DNA of 6,316 nt, taken from assembly GCA_007116095.1 (NCBI GenBank), contig SKJD01000323.1, positions 1 to 6,316 of the forward strand. Reading direction: 5' to 3'. The notes below the pieces were generated by a model, which was not told where the DNA came from, made no database searches, and saw only the letters and a list, made by a program, of their open reading frames with translations. Of this stretch, positions 5,826-6,316 are shown one piece after another; position 1 is the stretch's first letter, and every line of letters starts with the position of its first letter. The stretch comes from Candidatus Hydrogenedentota bacterium. GTDB lineage: Bacteria > Hydrogenedentota > Hydrogenedentia > Hydrogenedentales > SCBR16-9. The position numbers and the translations under genes were made by a program.

Positions 5826-5923
5826 GGGTATCGTTCTTTCTTTTGCTTTGCTGCGGTTAAACAAGTTGTGGATGCATGCCCAGCATGTTCACACGGAATA
5901 CCAGGCGCGCCACAGGTGCGCCC

Positions 5924-5953
5924 AGTGTAGCATAATCAGGCATATTGCCCCAA
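5924..5953 (-). promoter_or_regulatory. Probable promoter of the aminotransferase gene
   Basis: On the minus strand TTGGGG (5948-5953) lies 18 bases before TACACT (5924-5929). The -10 matches four of six bases and is preceded by TGC, an extended -10. Transcription would begin near 5917, leaving a leader of about 90 bases before TTG 5825. The leader contains a nine-codon open frame (ATG 5886 to TAA 5857). The spacer 5865-5996 otherwise holds only a small hairpin (GGAAG/CTTCC, near 5958-5974). Confidence 0.
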
Positions 5954-5996
5954 GCACGGGAAGTGGGCTGCTTCCGCACGGCCGCCGGAGGCCACA

Positions 5997-6311
5997 CTAA
6001 TCGTTTCCAGTGCTGCGTCCCTGCTCCTGGCGGCGCTCGGTCAGCAGACGACGCTCCATGTAATAGCGCCAGTCTTCGATAAAGGCATCCCTGTCGGCGC
6101 CCGGCGTTGACGTCATGAACGCGGATTCCGGGTCGGTCTCCACTTCCCCACGGCTCAAATCGTTCAGGGCGTCGCCCAACCAGAACAGCGCTTCGGGGGT
6201 AGATAGCTCAGGCGCGCGTTCCAGCAGTACCTCGAAGTCGCGCCGTTCGGCGGTATCCCCCATCGCAAAGGCGGCCCGCTTTTTCAGGCGCGGGGGAAGT
6301 TCCGGCTGCAT
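5997..6311 (-). CDS. Hypothetical protein, 104 residues, possibly 5'-incomplete
   Basis: An unrecognised soluble protein ending at TAG 5997. From ATG 6311 it has 104 residues. It is rich in charged residues (many R, E, D), without signal peptide or membrane segment, and looks mainly helical. The visible stretches are P-P-R-L-K-K-R near the start, L-F-W-L-G-D-A-L-N-D-L in the middle (about 42-52), and W-R-Y-Y-M-E-R-R-L-L-T-E-R-R near the end. It has no cysteine or obvious metal or nucleotide motif. The frame is open to the right edge (the preceding codon is CTC), and the region where a Shine-Dalgarno would lie is outside the window, so the true start may be further upstream. It is on the same strand as the aminotransferase but about 170 bases away from it, with a promoter between, so they are probably not one operon. 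Codon composition matches the neighbouring genes and supports a real coding region. Confidence 0.
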   Translation of the reverse strand: MQPELPPRLKKRAAFAMGDTAERRDFEVLLERAPELSTPEALFWLGDALNDLSRGEVETDPESAFMTSTPGADRDAFIEDWRYYMERRLLTERRQEQGRSTGND

Positions 6312-6316
6312 GAGCA

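Noticed and set aside
5091..5930. Plus-strand open frame of 279 codons opposite the aminotransferase
   Set aside because: It mirrors the aminotransferase gene, has no family motif, and runs through that gene's promoter and leader.
1..6316. A defence, toxin-antitoxin, CRISPR or mobile-element system
   Set aside because: I found no nuclease, helicase, transposase, integrase or reverse transcriptase, no regular spaced repeats and no terminal inverted repeats. The 32-residue membrane peptide could suggest a type I toxin, but no antisense RNA promoter opposite it is evident.

Overview
The window looks like a chromosomal segment of a Gram-negative bacterium. Two genes encode proteins with lipoprotein signal peptides, ribosome binding sites are classical (GGAGGT, AGGAG), promoters are sigma-70 type, and G+C is moderate to high in the genes and lower between them. 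The secreted PKD-repeat lipoprotein with a BACON/Ig-like front end, a DUF4397 lipoprotein and a scattered sugar aminotransferase would suit an uncultivated environmental lineage such as Hydrogenedentota or the Planctomycetes neighbourhood. That placement is a guess from protein style only.

Layout: (1) Positions 1-1987, minus strand, hold the 5' part of a large lipoprotein gene: 662 codons without a stop, one N-terminal Ig/BACON-like domain, then six PKD domains, running off the left edge. It has its own promoter (2110-2138) and a structured leader. (2) Positions 2300-2398, minus strand, hold a 32-codon gene for a single-pass membrane peptide, with its own RBS and a terminator-like hairpin downstream. 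(3) Positions 2637-3296, plus strand, hold a lipoprotein built of two DUF4397 repeats exactly 100 residues apart, with a good sigma-70 promoter and a strong intrinsic terminator. (4) Positions 3524-4608, minus strand, hold a two-gene unit: a six-helix membrane protein of unknown function, then a winged-helix (HTH_34-like) regulator that overlaps it by the four bases ATGA. (5) Positions 4719-5825, minus strand, hold a complete PLP-dependent nucleotide-sugar aminotransferase (DegT/DnrJ/EryC1/StrS family) that probably starts at TTG. (6) Positions 5997-6311, minus strand, hold an unrecognised small protein at the right edge.

How they relate: most transcription units look independent, each with its own promoter or terminator signals. 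The one clear functional pairing is the membrane protein and its translationally coupled regulator. The PKD and DUF4397 lipoproteins are divergent neighbours and both are envelope proteins, with the small membrane peptide between them. The aminotransferase has no other sugar-pathway gene in view. I see no rRNA, tRNA, CRISPR array, transposase or complete mobile element, and no convincing evidence of a new multi-gene system. The best leads are the small membrane peptide, the alternative hairpins in the PKD leader, and the uncharacterised membrane protein/regulator pair.
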